Of a stretch of DNA of 14,561 nucleotides, positions 1 to 5,655 are shown piece after piece. The stretch's first letter is position 1. Each line of letters begins with the position of its first letter. The stretch covers positions 1 to 14,561 of the forward strand of contig DMEZ01000004.1 in assembly GCA_003450735.1 (NCBI GenBank), in the 5' to 3' direction. The notes beneath the pieces are model-generated. The model was not told the DNA's origin. It saw nothing but the letters and a program-made list of their open reading frames with translations, and did not search any database. A program made the position numbers and the translations under genes. The DNA is from Elusimicrobiota bacterium (GTDB taxonomy: Bacteria > Elusimicrobiota > Elusimicrobia > UBA1565).

Positions 1-66
1 CAAACCAGAGGCTCAACCTCAAAGACCCTGCTCAGGCACGCCGCCCACGAGCTCACACACCCCCGG
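1..66 (-). pseudogene. IS91-like transposase C-terminal fragment, copy 1 (partial at window edge)
   Basis: Read on the minus strand from 66 down to 1, this encodes RGCVSSWAACLSRVFEVEP followed by LVC. The WAxxLxRVFEVxPLxC pattern is typical of the C-terminal zinc-ribbon region of IS91-family (Y2, rolling-circle type) transposases. No upstream transposase sequence is present: homology begins abruptly at position 66 and runs off the left edge. Positions 1-20 are identical to 4193-4212 and positions 22-66 are identical to 4346-4390, so this is a second copy of the remnant at 3914-4390. This copy lacks the hairpin mosaic found there; its single A at position 21 stands where the mosaic lies. The family call rests on recalled motifs, not a search. 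Confidence 0.6.
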
Positions 67-79
67 ACCCGCTCCCGTG

Positions 80-463
80 CTATCGCGACCGCTTTAATCC
101 CATCTCAACGATGAGGCCTGTCTCCCTATCGTCGACGAGGGGGTGCGACATGAGGCAGAGGAGAGCGGGCGCTGCCGTTCTCCGCTCGTCATGCAGGCGC
201 TCCGCGCGCCTCATCCCCTCCTCGTCGAACGGGAGCCCGCCGCAGGCGCCGGCGACTTGGCGCAGGACGAAGTCCTGGAAGGCGAAGAACGCGGGCGCCG
301 GAGAGAGCCTGGCAGTGCCCTCGAGGGAGCGGCCGGCCAGGTGGAAGGGCAGGCAGAGGGAGCGAAGCCACGGAGGCTTCCATGGAAGGCCCGGCGTCCT
401 CTCCGCCTCGGCGATGAGCGCGAGGAAATCGTCGCACTTCCCCGTCACGGCGTAGCGGGGCAT
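80..463 (-). CDS. hypothetical protein, 127 aa
   Basis: I do not recognise this protein. It opens MPRYAVTGKCDDFLALIAE, is moderately rich in Pro, Arg and Leu, and has no signal peptide or obvious membrane segment. Composition is more protein-like in this frame than in the overlapping plus-strand frames, with a balanced hydrophobic pattern (CDDFLALIAEAE, FFAFQDFVLRQVAG) and a downstream acidic/Arg segment (DEEGMRRAERLHDERR). The start at 463 has only a weak purine stretch (AAGGTAAAG) upstream. Its 3' end lies 13 bases from the IS91 fragment at 1-66, so the C-terminus could have been altered by that insertion. It is divergent from the caspase gene. It may be a lineage-specific gene or a spurious GC-rich reading frame. 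Confidence 0.45.
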   Translation of the reverse strand: MPRYAVTGKCDDFLALIAEAERTPGLPWKPPWLRSLCLPFHLAGRSLEGTARLSPAPAFFAFQDFVLRQVAGACGGLPFDEEGMRRAERLHDERRTAAPALLCLMSHPLVDDRETGLIVEMGLKRSR

Positions 464-510
464 CCGCTTTACCTTAACATATTGAGCAGGCGGTTCGAAT
501 TTCCGGGAGC

Positions 511-600
511 CCTATGATGTATGATTGCCGAGGGTTGCTCCCAAGTGGCCGGGGGCGTTTGTGCCGTACGGATTGCCCCTTATCCCGCCCAAAAAAGGAG
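511..600 (+). promoter_or_regulatory. caspase gene upstream region with SD site
   Basis: An AAAAAAGGAG stretch at 591-600 places GGAG five bases before the ATG at 606, a strong Shine-Dalgarno site that decides the start. Two TATGAT boxes at 513-518 and 520-525 are candidate -10 elements, but no convincing -35 hexamer stands at normal spacing. Nothing else stands out in 464-605. Confidence 0.45.
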
Positions 601-605
601 ACCAT

Positions 606-1928
606 ATGGCTGCGTGGATTTTTCTGTTGGCTTGGACCTCGCTGAGCTTTGCGCAGGAGACATCGTGGCCTGACCTCTCCAACCCGGCGCGGGCGATCGG
701 AGGCGGGGAGAATGACGCGGCTGTGGTGGTGGGCGTGGAGGACTATCTCAGAGTCCCGGGAGTTCCCGGCGCCAAGTCGAACGCCAAGCAGTGGTACGAG
801 TACCTGACCGAGACGCGCGGCGTACCGGCGCGGAACGTCAAATTCCTGACTAACGATGACGCAACGCGCGAGGAGATTTTGGATGCCTCGCGCAAGATGG
901 CGGGCCGGGCTGGCCCGGAGGGGACGCTTTGGTTCGTGTTCGTGGGCCACGGAGCGCCAAGCGCGGACGGCAAGGACGGCCTGTTGGTCGGGGTGGACGC
1001 ACAGCAGAAGGCGGATAGCCTGGAGGCGCGTGGTTTGAGGCGCCAGGAGCTTCTGAAGGCCTTGAACCAAAGTCAGGCGGGGACCATCGTCGCAGTGCTC
1101 GACGCATGCTTCTCTGGCCGCGGGCAGGACGGCGCGACAATAGTTTCAGGCCTCCAGCCTCTGGTGATCGTGAGCGCGGCCAAGACGATGTATCCTCGGA
1201 TGGTGGTTTTGACGGCGGCTAAGGGCAATCAGTTCGCAGGCGCTCTGCCCGGAGCCTCCCGCCCGGCCTTCAGCTATCTGGTGCTTGGCGGGCTTCGGGG
1301 TTGGGCGGCTAAAGGGAAGAAAGTGCCGTTGACGGCTGGCGACTTGTGGCGCTATGCCACCGACGCCCTGGATGCCACGCTGCGCGGCCGCACCCAGACA
1401 CCGGACTTGCTGGGCGATGAAGATGCCGTTGTGGGGGTTTCTGCCGGGGAGAAGGGCCCGAATCTGTCCAAACTCGCGGCGGCCACTGCGGGGAGAAGCG
1501 CCATTTCTCCGTCAGCAGATACAGCATCCGCTTCCAAAACACCACGGACTGAAGCTTCCAATCCAAATGACTCGATTGAGAAGCAAACAAAGAAGGCTGG
1601 GCCTCTTGTCGTCACGGTGGACTCTGTCCGTCGCAATAATCGTCGCACCCGCGTGTTCCTTTCGATAGACTCTCAAGTCACCACATCATTGGAAGTAGTG
1701 AATGGTTGGCTGATCGACAGCGAGGGAAATGAAACGCAGATTGCTCATTCAATGAGAACAGACATCACTTCCGATAGCAAGAACCAAGTAATGGCGGAAA
1801 CAATGGATTCGTGGAATTTAAATGCAACTCAGCTAAAACCCCCCTTTGATTTGTCTCTGGATTTGGGGTTAGCTTATGGAACCATCGATGCAAAAACTTA
1901 TTCGGTATCCTTTCATGGGTTAAAGTGA
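606..1928 (+). CDS. secreted caspase-family (C14) cysteine protease
   Basis: This 440-residue protein starts at the ATG with a good SD site. A short signal peptide (about residues 1-16, ending SLSFA before QETSW) directs it across the inner membrane. Residues about 36-320 form a caspase-like domain: AAVVVGVEDY is the first core strand, FVGHG carries catalytic His115, and VLDACFSGR carries catalytic Cys168, both in the positions usual for peptidase family C14. GLRRQELLKAL and LTAAKGNQFA also fit the fold. A low-complexity Ser/Thr/Lys linker (about 320-355) leads to a ~100-residue C-terminal part, predicted as beta-rich, of unknown type. Codon use changes: the protease half is GC-rich and the last ~370 bases are clearly AT-richer. 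The TGA stop is the first three bases of an IS3-type terminus, so the original 3' end may be lost. The substrate is unknown. Confidence 0.85.
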   Translation: MAAWIFLLAWTSLSFAQETSWPDLSNPARAIGGGENDAAVVVGVEDYLRVPGVPGAKSNAKQWYEYLTETRGVPARNVKFLTNDDATREEILDASRKMAGRAGPEGTLWFVFVGHGAPSADGKDGLLVGVDAQQKADSLEARGLRRQELLKALNQSQAGTIVAVLDACFSGRGQDGATIVSGLQPLVIVSAAKTMYPRMVVLTAAKGNQFAGALPGASRPAFSYLVLGGLRGWAAKGKKVPLTAGDLWRYATDALDATLRGRTQTPDLLGDEDAVVGVSAGEKGPNLSKLAAATAGRSAISPSADTASASKTPRTEASNPNDSIEKQTKKAGPLVVTVDSVRRNNRRTRVFLSIDSQVTTSLEVVNGWLIDSEGNETQIAHSMRTDITSDSKNQVMAETMDSWNLNATQLKPPFDLSLDLGLAYGTIDAKTYSVSFHGLK

Positions 1929-2091
1929 CCTTCCCCCATTCTGAGGTCCGTTGTTAAGCTGAGTCCCCAGAGAATGTCGTTGCCGCTCCCACTATCCCGT
2001 TTTCGAGCTTACCCAAAAACGCCTCACGAAACTCTTTGGGCGTCTGATTCTCCCAGGAGGTATGCGGCCTCTCTTCGTTGTAGTTATCCGT
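1926..2091 (-). mobile_element. IS3-family element remnant: 3' end of transposase plus terminal repeat
   Basis: On the minus strand, about 2091 to 1954 reads TDNYNEERPHTSW, then ENQTPKEFREAF and a tail ending at TAA (1954-1956). The NYNEERPHxSxxxxTPxEF pattern is the classic C-terminus of IS3-family OrfB (DDE integrase core) transposases. The sequence beyond the stop, TGACCTTCCCCCATTC (1926-1941), begins with TG and looks like an IS3-type terminal repeat. Everything upstream of the final ~46 codons is missing, cut at the stop codon of the neighbouring lipoprotein gene. The DDE catalytic residues are absent, so it cannot be active. Confidence 0.8.
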
Positions 2092-3684
2092 TTACGGTAA
2101 TGTCACCGTAAACTTTAGGTGGCTTGGTCCTCGGCCCTGTTCGCCCGACACTGTAAATTGTTTCTGACCAGAAGGCCAACTCGGATTGAACCCATCATAA
2201 ACGTCCCACGCTTTAATGGTCCCATCTGGCTTAATAATTCCTCGCCGATAGAACCCGGGCGTTTCCATGACCACGCTAGCGTAATTATCCGGGAGTTTAA
2301 TAATAGGCGACCAGGCCGCGCCCTCCACATCAACCGTGAAAATAATATTATCGCCCTCAACTGAACGATGAACGGAACCAACTGTCGAGTTGGATTTCAT
2401 CATTGCTTTTGACAAACTTTTAGTAAAAGCGACGCGCTCCTTCTCCGTCAGAAAATCAAAATAACCAGAACCCTGGAGACCATCGGCTATTATCCTCACA
2501 CTATTTCCACCTAATGAGCCTGCATAATAAATATTTTGCAGCTGGATTTTTCTTCCCCGGCCGCTCTTATCACCGTAAAATAATGATCTTTCAGTAATAC
2601 GAAATACCAGGGCAGGCTTACTATCGTATGTGCTTTCGAGGTAGCGGTATTTAGCCACCGTTTTCCCATCGGTATTGGCGATTTTTAGCCAATTCTTTTT
2701 TTGCAAATCCTGCTGATCGTTCCAATCCTTAATCATATGCGTGCCCGCATCGCTTACCTTCTTCGCAGCCATGTCATCCGGGGAAACCATTAGGGCTCTA
2801 TTAGCCAGCGCCACGGCAACCTGTGGGTCCTTCCCAAGAAATTCTTGGGCAGCGCCAGCGAGTGCAGCTCCAAGCTGTGTTGAGTGCGCAGTATCCTGAG
2901 GGTCGAATGATTTCAACCTGCGGACAATTTTTGCGCACTCTGGAAAATCCTTTCTATTAATTTTGTCACCAAAGTCCTTTTTCCACCCATCAATCATGGC
3001 GTTTAATTTCGTAACATCCGCGAAGTTCTTTTCATCGACCACATCCCCGCCATGATGGTTATCGGAGCCGGGACCGCGCAAAGTTGCCTTAACCCATGAG
3101 TCCCAGGAGAAGGCGGCTTTCTTAGTGAGCGAATCATTGTAGCGATCCACGGCGCCACTAAATTCGCTTTGGTTATCCTGAGTGCTACCTATTCCAACTC
3201 CAAAGGGTATCCTCTCATTATCAAAAATTAAATAGTACAGGCCCTTTGGCAGAGGCTGTTTAGGTTTTACCTCCACCATTTCCGTTTGTCCCTTGATCGG
3301 GATAATCAAACAATCAAGCGCAGAACCAAAAACGCCAAAAGAATCTGCACGGGTAATTATAAAATCAACTGGGGGGGCACCACTCTGATCGTGTTGTTGA
3401 TCAACATTGAACCGAATATAGCGGCGTACGAATATTTTGGCAATCTCCTCGGGTTTTACGGCTGCCATCGAAAGACGCCGGTCAAAAATAATAAGCGTTG
3501 CTGAAGGAGCAAGATTGCCCCGCTCAGTCTGTGGCGTTTTATCATCAAGTCTTATCAGCCGAGAACCATCACGTGCATAGAATCCATAGGACTCTGGCAG
3601 ATGTAAGCCGCTACATCCGGCGAGATTTGCTGACAGCACTACACCAGTGCAAACCGCAACTGCAATCCTATGGGTTATTTTCAT
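2092..3684 (-). CDS. AT-rich lipoprotein of unknown function, 530 aa
   Basis: The protein begins MKITHRIAVAVCTG and has a lipobox LAGC with the lipidated Cys at residue 24, so it should be a membrane-anchored lipoprotein. The start is supported by GAGGAG about six bases upstream of the ATG at 3684. I recognise no family. Residues about 265-312 (AGAAQEFLGKDPQVAVALA and following) resemble a TPR-like helical stretch; the C-terminal ~200 residues look beta-rich with many aromatic strands (NIYYAGSLG, GSGYFDFL). Base composition is strikingly AT-richer than all flanking genes, a sign of transfer. It sits exactly between two IS3-type termini in the same orientation; its TAA stop directly abuts the IS3 remnant, and its SD site lies just inside the other terminus, so any promoter lies in or beyond IS sequence. 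It may be an intact cargo gene that relies on outside transcription. Confidence 0.8.
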   Translation of the reverse strand: MKITHRIAVAVCTGVVLSANLAGCSGLHLPESYGFYARDGSRLIRLDDKTPQTERGNLAPSATLIIFDRRLSMAAVKPEEIAKIFVRRYIRFNVDQQHDQSGAPPVDFIITRADSFGVFGSALDCLIIPIKGQTEMVEVKPKQPLPKGLYYLIFDNERIPFGVGIGSTQDNQSEFSGAVDRYNDSLTKKAAFSWDSWVKATLRGPGSDNHHGGDVVDEKNFADVTKLNAMIDGWKKDFGDKINRKDFPECAKIVRRLKSFDPQDTAHSTQLGAALAGAAQEFLGKDPQVAVALANRALMVSPDDMAAKKVSDAGTHMIKDWNDQQDLQKKNWLKIANTDGKTVAKYRYLESTYDSKPALVFRITERSLFYGDKSGRGRKIQLQNIYYAGSLGGNSVRIIADGLQGSGYFDFLTEKERVAFTKSLSKAMMKSNSTVGSVHRSVEGDNIIFTVDVEGAAWSPIIKLPDNYASVVMETPGFYRRGIIKPDGTIKAWDVYDGFNPSWPSGQKQFTVSGEQGRGPSHLKFTVTLP

Positions 3685-3856
3685 TCGCTTCTCCTCGTTG
3701 TCCTTCCCCCATTCGTATGTCCGTTGTTAGAGCCGGTGATGTGGGGATTTTAAGCTGAGTGGGGTCGTCCCTCGGCTCTTCAGCGCGGACCATAATGGCC
3801 GTTATCGCAAGCAGCACAGCCACCGCCGTGCCGACAGCGAGCTTCCAGCGTCGCAT
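3668..3856 (-). pseudogene. signal-peptide stub interrupted by IS terminus
   Basis: The 62-codon frame opens MRRWKLAVGTAVAVLLAIT, then AIMVRAEEPRDDP: a basic n-region, a long hydrophobic core and an A-x-A-like end, a convincing signal peptide or membrane anchor. From about codon 32 onward the frame runs through IS3-terminus sequence (3699-3763) and into the lipoprotein's leader, so the rest of the original protein is gone. The start lies just beyond the IS91 remnant's end. It may be the severed 5' end of an envelope protein or a chance small frame. Confidence 0.4.
3699..3763. mobile_element. second IS3-type terminus remnant
   Basis: TGTCCTTCCCCCATTCG at 3699 matches the terminus at 1926 in 27 of 32 positions, in the same orientation (the element body lies at higher coordinates in both). 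The AGCTGAGT stretch at 3753-3760 also matches 1957-1964, with about 23 extra bases between the two matched blocks. No transposase coding sequence survives here. The right boundary is approximate. Confidence 0.55.
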
Positions 3857-3897
3857 GAGGTATACTTTACCATGTCCAGGACGACCCGGAGCCGTAC

Positions 3898-3912
3898 CCG
3901 GGCAGAGCCCGG
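3898..3912. repeat. short GC hairpin near IS91 remnant end
   Basis: CCGGGC-AGA-GCCCGG is a perfect 6-base stem with a 3-base loop, two bases past the stop of the IS91 remnant's last frame. IS91-type elements carry stem-loops near their 3' end, so this could be part of the old element terminus. There is no T-tract, so it does not look like an intrinsic terminator. Confidence 0.35.
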
Positions 3913-3913
3913 C

Positions 3914-4390
3914 CTACCCTTGGGGTCCGTTGTAGTCCGGGAGTGCGTCGATGCCCTCGTAGAGCTCGACCCGCGGGTCGAGCCCGCAGTCGTCGAACGG
4001 ATCCGGCGGAGGACGGCTTCTCGCGGGAACCGTCTTGGGGAAGTCGACCGGCAGCTTCAGATGCCTCAGGAGACGTACCAGCTCGTAGTCGTTCATGATG
4101 ACAGCGGCATGCCGTTCTCCTCTCCGCAGTCCCCGTAGCGCCTAAGCGCGAAGGGGACCGCCACCGGGACCAGCTCGGTCGAGCACACACGACAAACCAG
4201 AGGCTCAACCTCGTCCAAAACATCCAGACGTCGTATCGAACTTTCCAAACGGCGTAGGTTCGATACGTCCAAATCTACGACGTTCGGAAGATTTGGACGT
4301 AGGTTTTGGACGTCCCGAACCTACGGATTCTGGATGTTCGGGACGAAGACCCTGCTCAGGCACGCCGCCCACGAGCTCACACACCCCCGG
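3914..4390 (-). pseudogene. IS91-like transposase C-terminal remnant, copy 2, broken
   Basis: From 4390 to 4346 the minus strand gives the same WAACLSRV stretch as copy 1. It is then interrupted by the hairpin mosaic (4212-4345), which introduces an in-frame stop about ten codons in. Below the mosaic the frame resumes as EVEPLVCRVCSTELVPVAV and ends at TGA (4095-4097). A second frame overlaps by ATGA and continues from 4096 as MNDYELVRLLRHLKLPVDF, with a Pro-rich tail PARSRPPPDP ending at 3914. The CxxC pair, the RLLRHLKLP helix and the Pro-rich tail follow the usual order of IS91-family transposase C-termini, so the frame break appears to be a decay lesion. The catalytic Y2 domain is absent. 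The 5' boundary (4390) is the same base at which copy 1 starts. Confidence 0.6.
4212..4345. repeat. mosaic of four CG-bounded ~35-bp hairpins
   Basis: Four hairpins tile this segment exactly. A is split: arm CGTCCAAAAC at 4212-4221 and arm GTTTTGGACG at 4303-4312. B is 4232-4267, with arms CGTATCGAAC and GTTCGATACG. C is 4266-4299, with arms CGTCCAAATC and GATTTGGACG. D is 4311-4345, with arms CGTCCCGAAC and GTTCGGGACG. All four 10-base stems are perfect but differ from one another. In common orientation the loops are alike: CTACGACGTCTGGAT (A, rejoined), CTACGCCGTTTGGAAA (B), TACGACGTTCGGAA (C) and CTACGGATTCTGGAT (D). B-C and A-D share one CG, and B+C sit at a CG in the loop of A. Lengths of 35+36+34+35 minus three shared CGs give 134. 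Copy 1 of the host sequence (position 21) lacks it. Confidence 0.85.
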
Positions 4391-4397
4391 TCAAAAG

Positions 4398-4410
4398 TTC
4401 GATACGTCCC
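4398..4410. repeat. half-copy of hairpin B/C junction
   Basis: GTTCGATACGTCC is identical to 4258-4270, the junction of hairpins B and C in the mosaic, but has no matching opposite arm nearby. It begins eight bases after the IS91 homology breakpoint at 4390, so it may be a leftover of another hairpin copy. A 13-base match could also be chance. Confidence 0.4.
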
Positions 4411-4584
4411 TCTCCCGACTTTCCTGCACTACGAGCCGTTCCCTGGAATTCATCCCCTTACGGGAGCGAGACGGTCGCTTACATCGGACTTGATGATCTG
4501 ATCCGGAACAAGCAGGCCCTCAAGCGCGAGCAGGATCTGGCCGACGTCGCGCAGTTGGAGAAGGTGCGCCGAAAGACGGCATAG
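4411..4584 (+). pseudogene. 3' fragment of a nucleotidyltransferase-like gene
   Basis: The plus-strand frame ending at TAG (4582-4584) contains TVAYIGLDDLIRNKQALK, then REQDLADVAQLEKVRRK. The pattern GLDDLIRNKxAxxxxxDLADVxxLE is the usual C-terminal helix pair of small nucleotidyltransferase-fold proteins (MNT/AbiEii-like groups, often toxin or antitoxin partners). The N-terminal GS...DxD catalytic part is missing; upstream sequence is the hairpin and IS91 material, and no SD site or start belongs to this frame. It therefore looks like a 5'-truncated relic, cut at about 4391-4411. It ends four bases before the tdh stop on the opposite strand. Confidence 0.6.
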
Positions 4585-4588
4585 CGGC

Positions 4589-5614
4589 CTACCTCCAGTC
4601 GAGTAGGACCTTGCCCGACTGCCCCGCGCTCATCACCTCGAAGCCCTCCTTGAAGCGGTCCGCCGGGAAGCGGTGGGTGACGATCTTCTTGATGTCGAGG
4701 CCGCTCTGGAGCATGGCGCACATCTTGTACCAGGTCTCGAACATCTCGCGGCCGTAGATGCCCTTGAGGGAGAGGCCCTTGAAGATCACCTGGTCCCACT
4801 GGATGTGGGTGTCCGTCGGCAGGATGCCGAGCAGGGCGATCTTCGCCCCGTTCTTCATCGAGTCGATCATGCCGCGGAAGGCCTCGGAGCTGCCCGACAT
4901 CTCGAGGCCCACGTCGAAGCCCTCGGTCATCTTGAGGGACTTCATGACCTCCTTGAGAGTGGTCTTGCCGATGTTCACCGCGTTCTTCACCCCGAGCTTC
5001 TTCGCGAGGTCGAGGCGGTACTCGTTCATGTCGGTGATGACCACGTGCCGCGCGCCCAGGTGCCGGGCCACGGCCGCGCCCATGATGCCGATGGGGCCGG
5101 CTCCGGCGACGAGCACGTCCTCTCCGACCACGTCGAAGGAGAGCGCGGTGTGCACCGCGTTGCCCAGGGGGTCGAGGATGGAGGCCTCGTCGTCGGAGAT
5201 GCCCTCCGGGATGGGGAAGACGTTGACGGCCGGGATGGAGAGGTACTCGGCGAAGCAGCCGGGGCGGTTGACCCCGACGCCCCGCGTGTTGGGGCAGAGG
5301 TGGCGCGTGCCCGCGCGGCAGTTGCGGCAGTGGCCGCAGACGATGTGCCCCTCGCCCGAGACGCGCATGCCCGGCTCGACGCCCACGACGGCCTTGCCGA
5401 TCCGGACGACCTCGCCCACGAACTCGTGGCCGACGTGCATCGGGATGGGGATCGTCTTCTGGGCCCAGGCGTCCCACTGGTAGATGTGGACGTCGGTGCC
5501 GCAGATGGCGGTCTGCAGGACCTTGATGAGCACGTCGTTCTCGCTGATGCCGGGCTCCGGGACGTCCTCCATCCAGAGTCCCTTCTCGGGGCGCTTCTTG
5601 ACCAGGGCTTTCAT
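4589..5614 (-). CDS. tdh: L-threonine 3-dehydrogenase
   Basis: This zinc-dependent medium-chain dehydrogenase oxidises L-threonine with NAD+ to 2-amino-3-ketobutyrate in the cytoplasm. It has 341 residues, the same length as E. coli Tdh. The catalytic-zinc ligands Cys38 (ICGTD) and His63-Glu64 (VGHEF), the accompanying Thr40 and His43, and the structural-zinc cysteines at 93, 96, 99 and 107 are all in the E. coli positions. The NAD-binding turn GAGPIG is at 171-176. A strong AGGAGG-type site lies eight bases before the ATG. The usual partner kbl (2-amino-3-ketobutyrate CoA ligase) is not in the window, so the gene appears monocistronic. It is divergent from the transglycosylase gene, with only 39 bases between the two starts. 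It marks the start of the intact chromosomal part. Confidence 0.95.
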   Translation of the reverse strand: MKALVKKRPEKGLWMEDVPEPGISENDVLIKVLQTAICGTDVHIYQWDAWAQKTIPIPMHVGHEFVGEVVRIGKAVVGVEPGMRVSGEGHIVCGHCRNCRAGTRHLCPNTRGVGVNRPGCFAEYLSIPAVNVFPIPEGISDDEASILDPLGNAVHTALSFDVVGEDVLVAGAGPIGIMGAAVARHLGARHVVITDMNEYRLDLAKKLGVKNAVNIGKTTLKEVMKSLKMTEGFDVGLEMSGSSEAFRGMIDSMKNGAKIALLGILPTDTHIQWDQVIFKGLSLKGIYGREMFETWYKMCAMLQSGLDIKKIVTHRFPADRFKEGFEVMSAGQSGKVLLDWR

Positions 5615-5643
5615 GCGCTTCCTCCTGTCGGGAGGGTATCATA

Positions 5644-5655
5644 TTTTGCTATAAT
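5644..5655 (+). promoter_or_regulatory. extended -10 promoter overlapping a start codon
   Basis: TTTTGCTATAAT contains TG-n-TATAAT, a textbook extended -10 box, with TATAAT at 5650-5655. The ATG taken as the transglycosylase start (5654) overlaps its last bases. If the box is used, transcription would begin near 5661-5663, at an in-frame TTG (5663), giving a leaderless message. No good -35 is visible. Confidence 0.5.

Noticed and set aside
525..605. Upstream TTG start for the caspase
   Set aside because: The ATG at 606 has an ideal SD site and begins a signal peptide; the 27 extra residues would destroy it.
3898..3912. Intrinsic terminator
   Set aside because: Perfect hairpin but no U-run on either strand; listed only as a repeat near the IS91 end.
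4212..4345. Integron attC site, CRISPR array or tRNA-like cloverleaf
   Set aside because: No RYYYAAC/GTTRRRY core pair at the ends, no direct repeats with uniform unique spacers, and no anticodon, T-loop or acceptor features; nested CG-bounded hairpins explain every base.
4479..5642. 387-codon minus-strand frame overlapping tdh
   Set aside because: Arg/His/Gly/Pro-rich shadow of tdh, which has every catalytic residue in its own frame.
4673..5653. Long upstream extension of the transglycosylase frame
   Set aside because: It is the antisense shadow of tdh, has Asp/Val/Ala-biased non-protein composition, and would bury the signal peptide.
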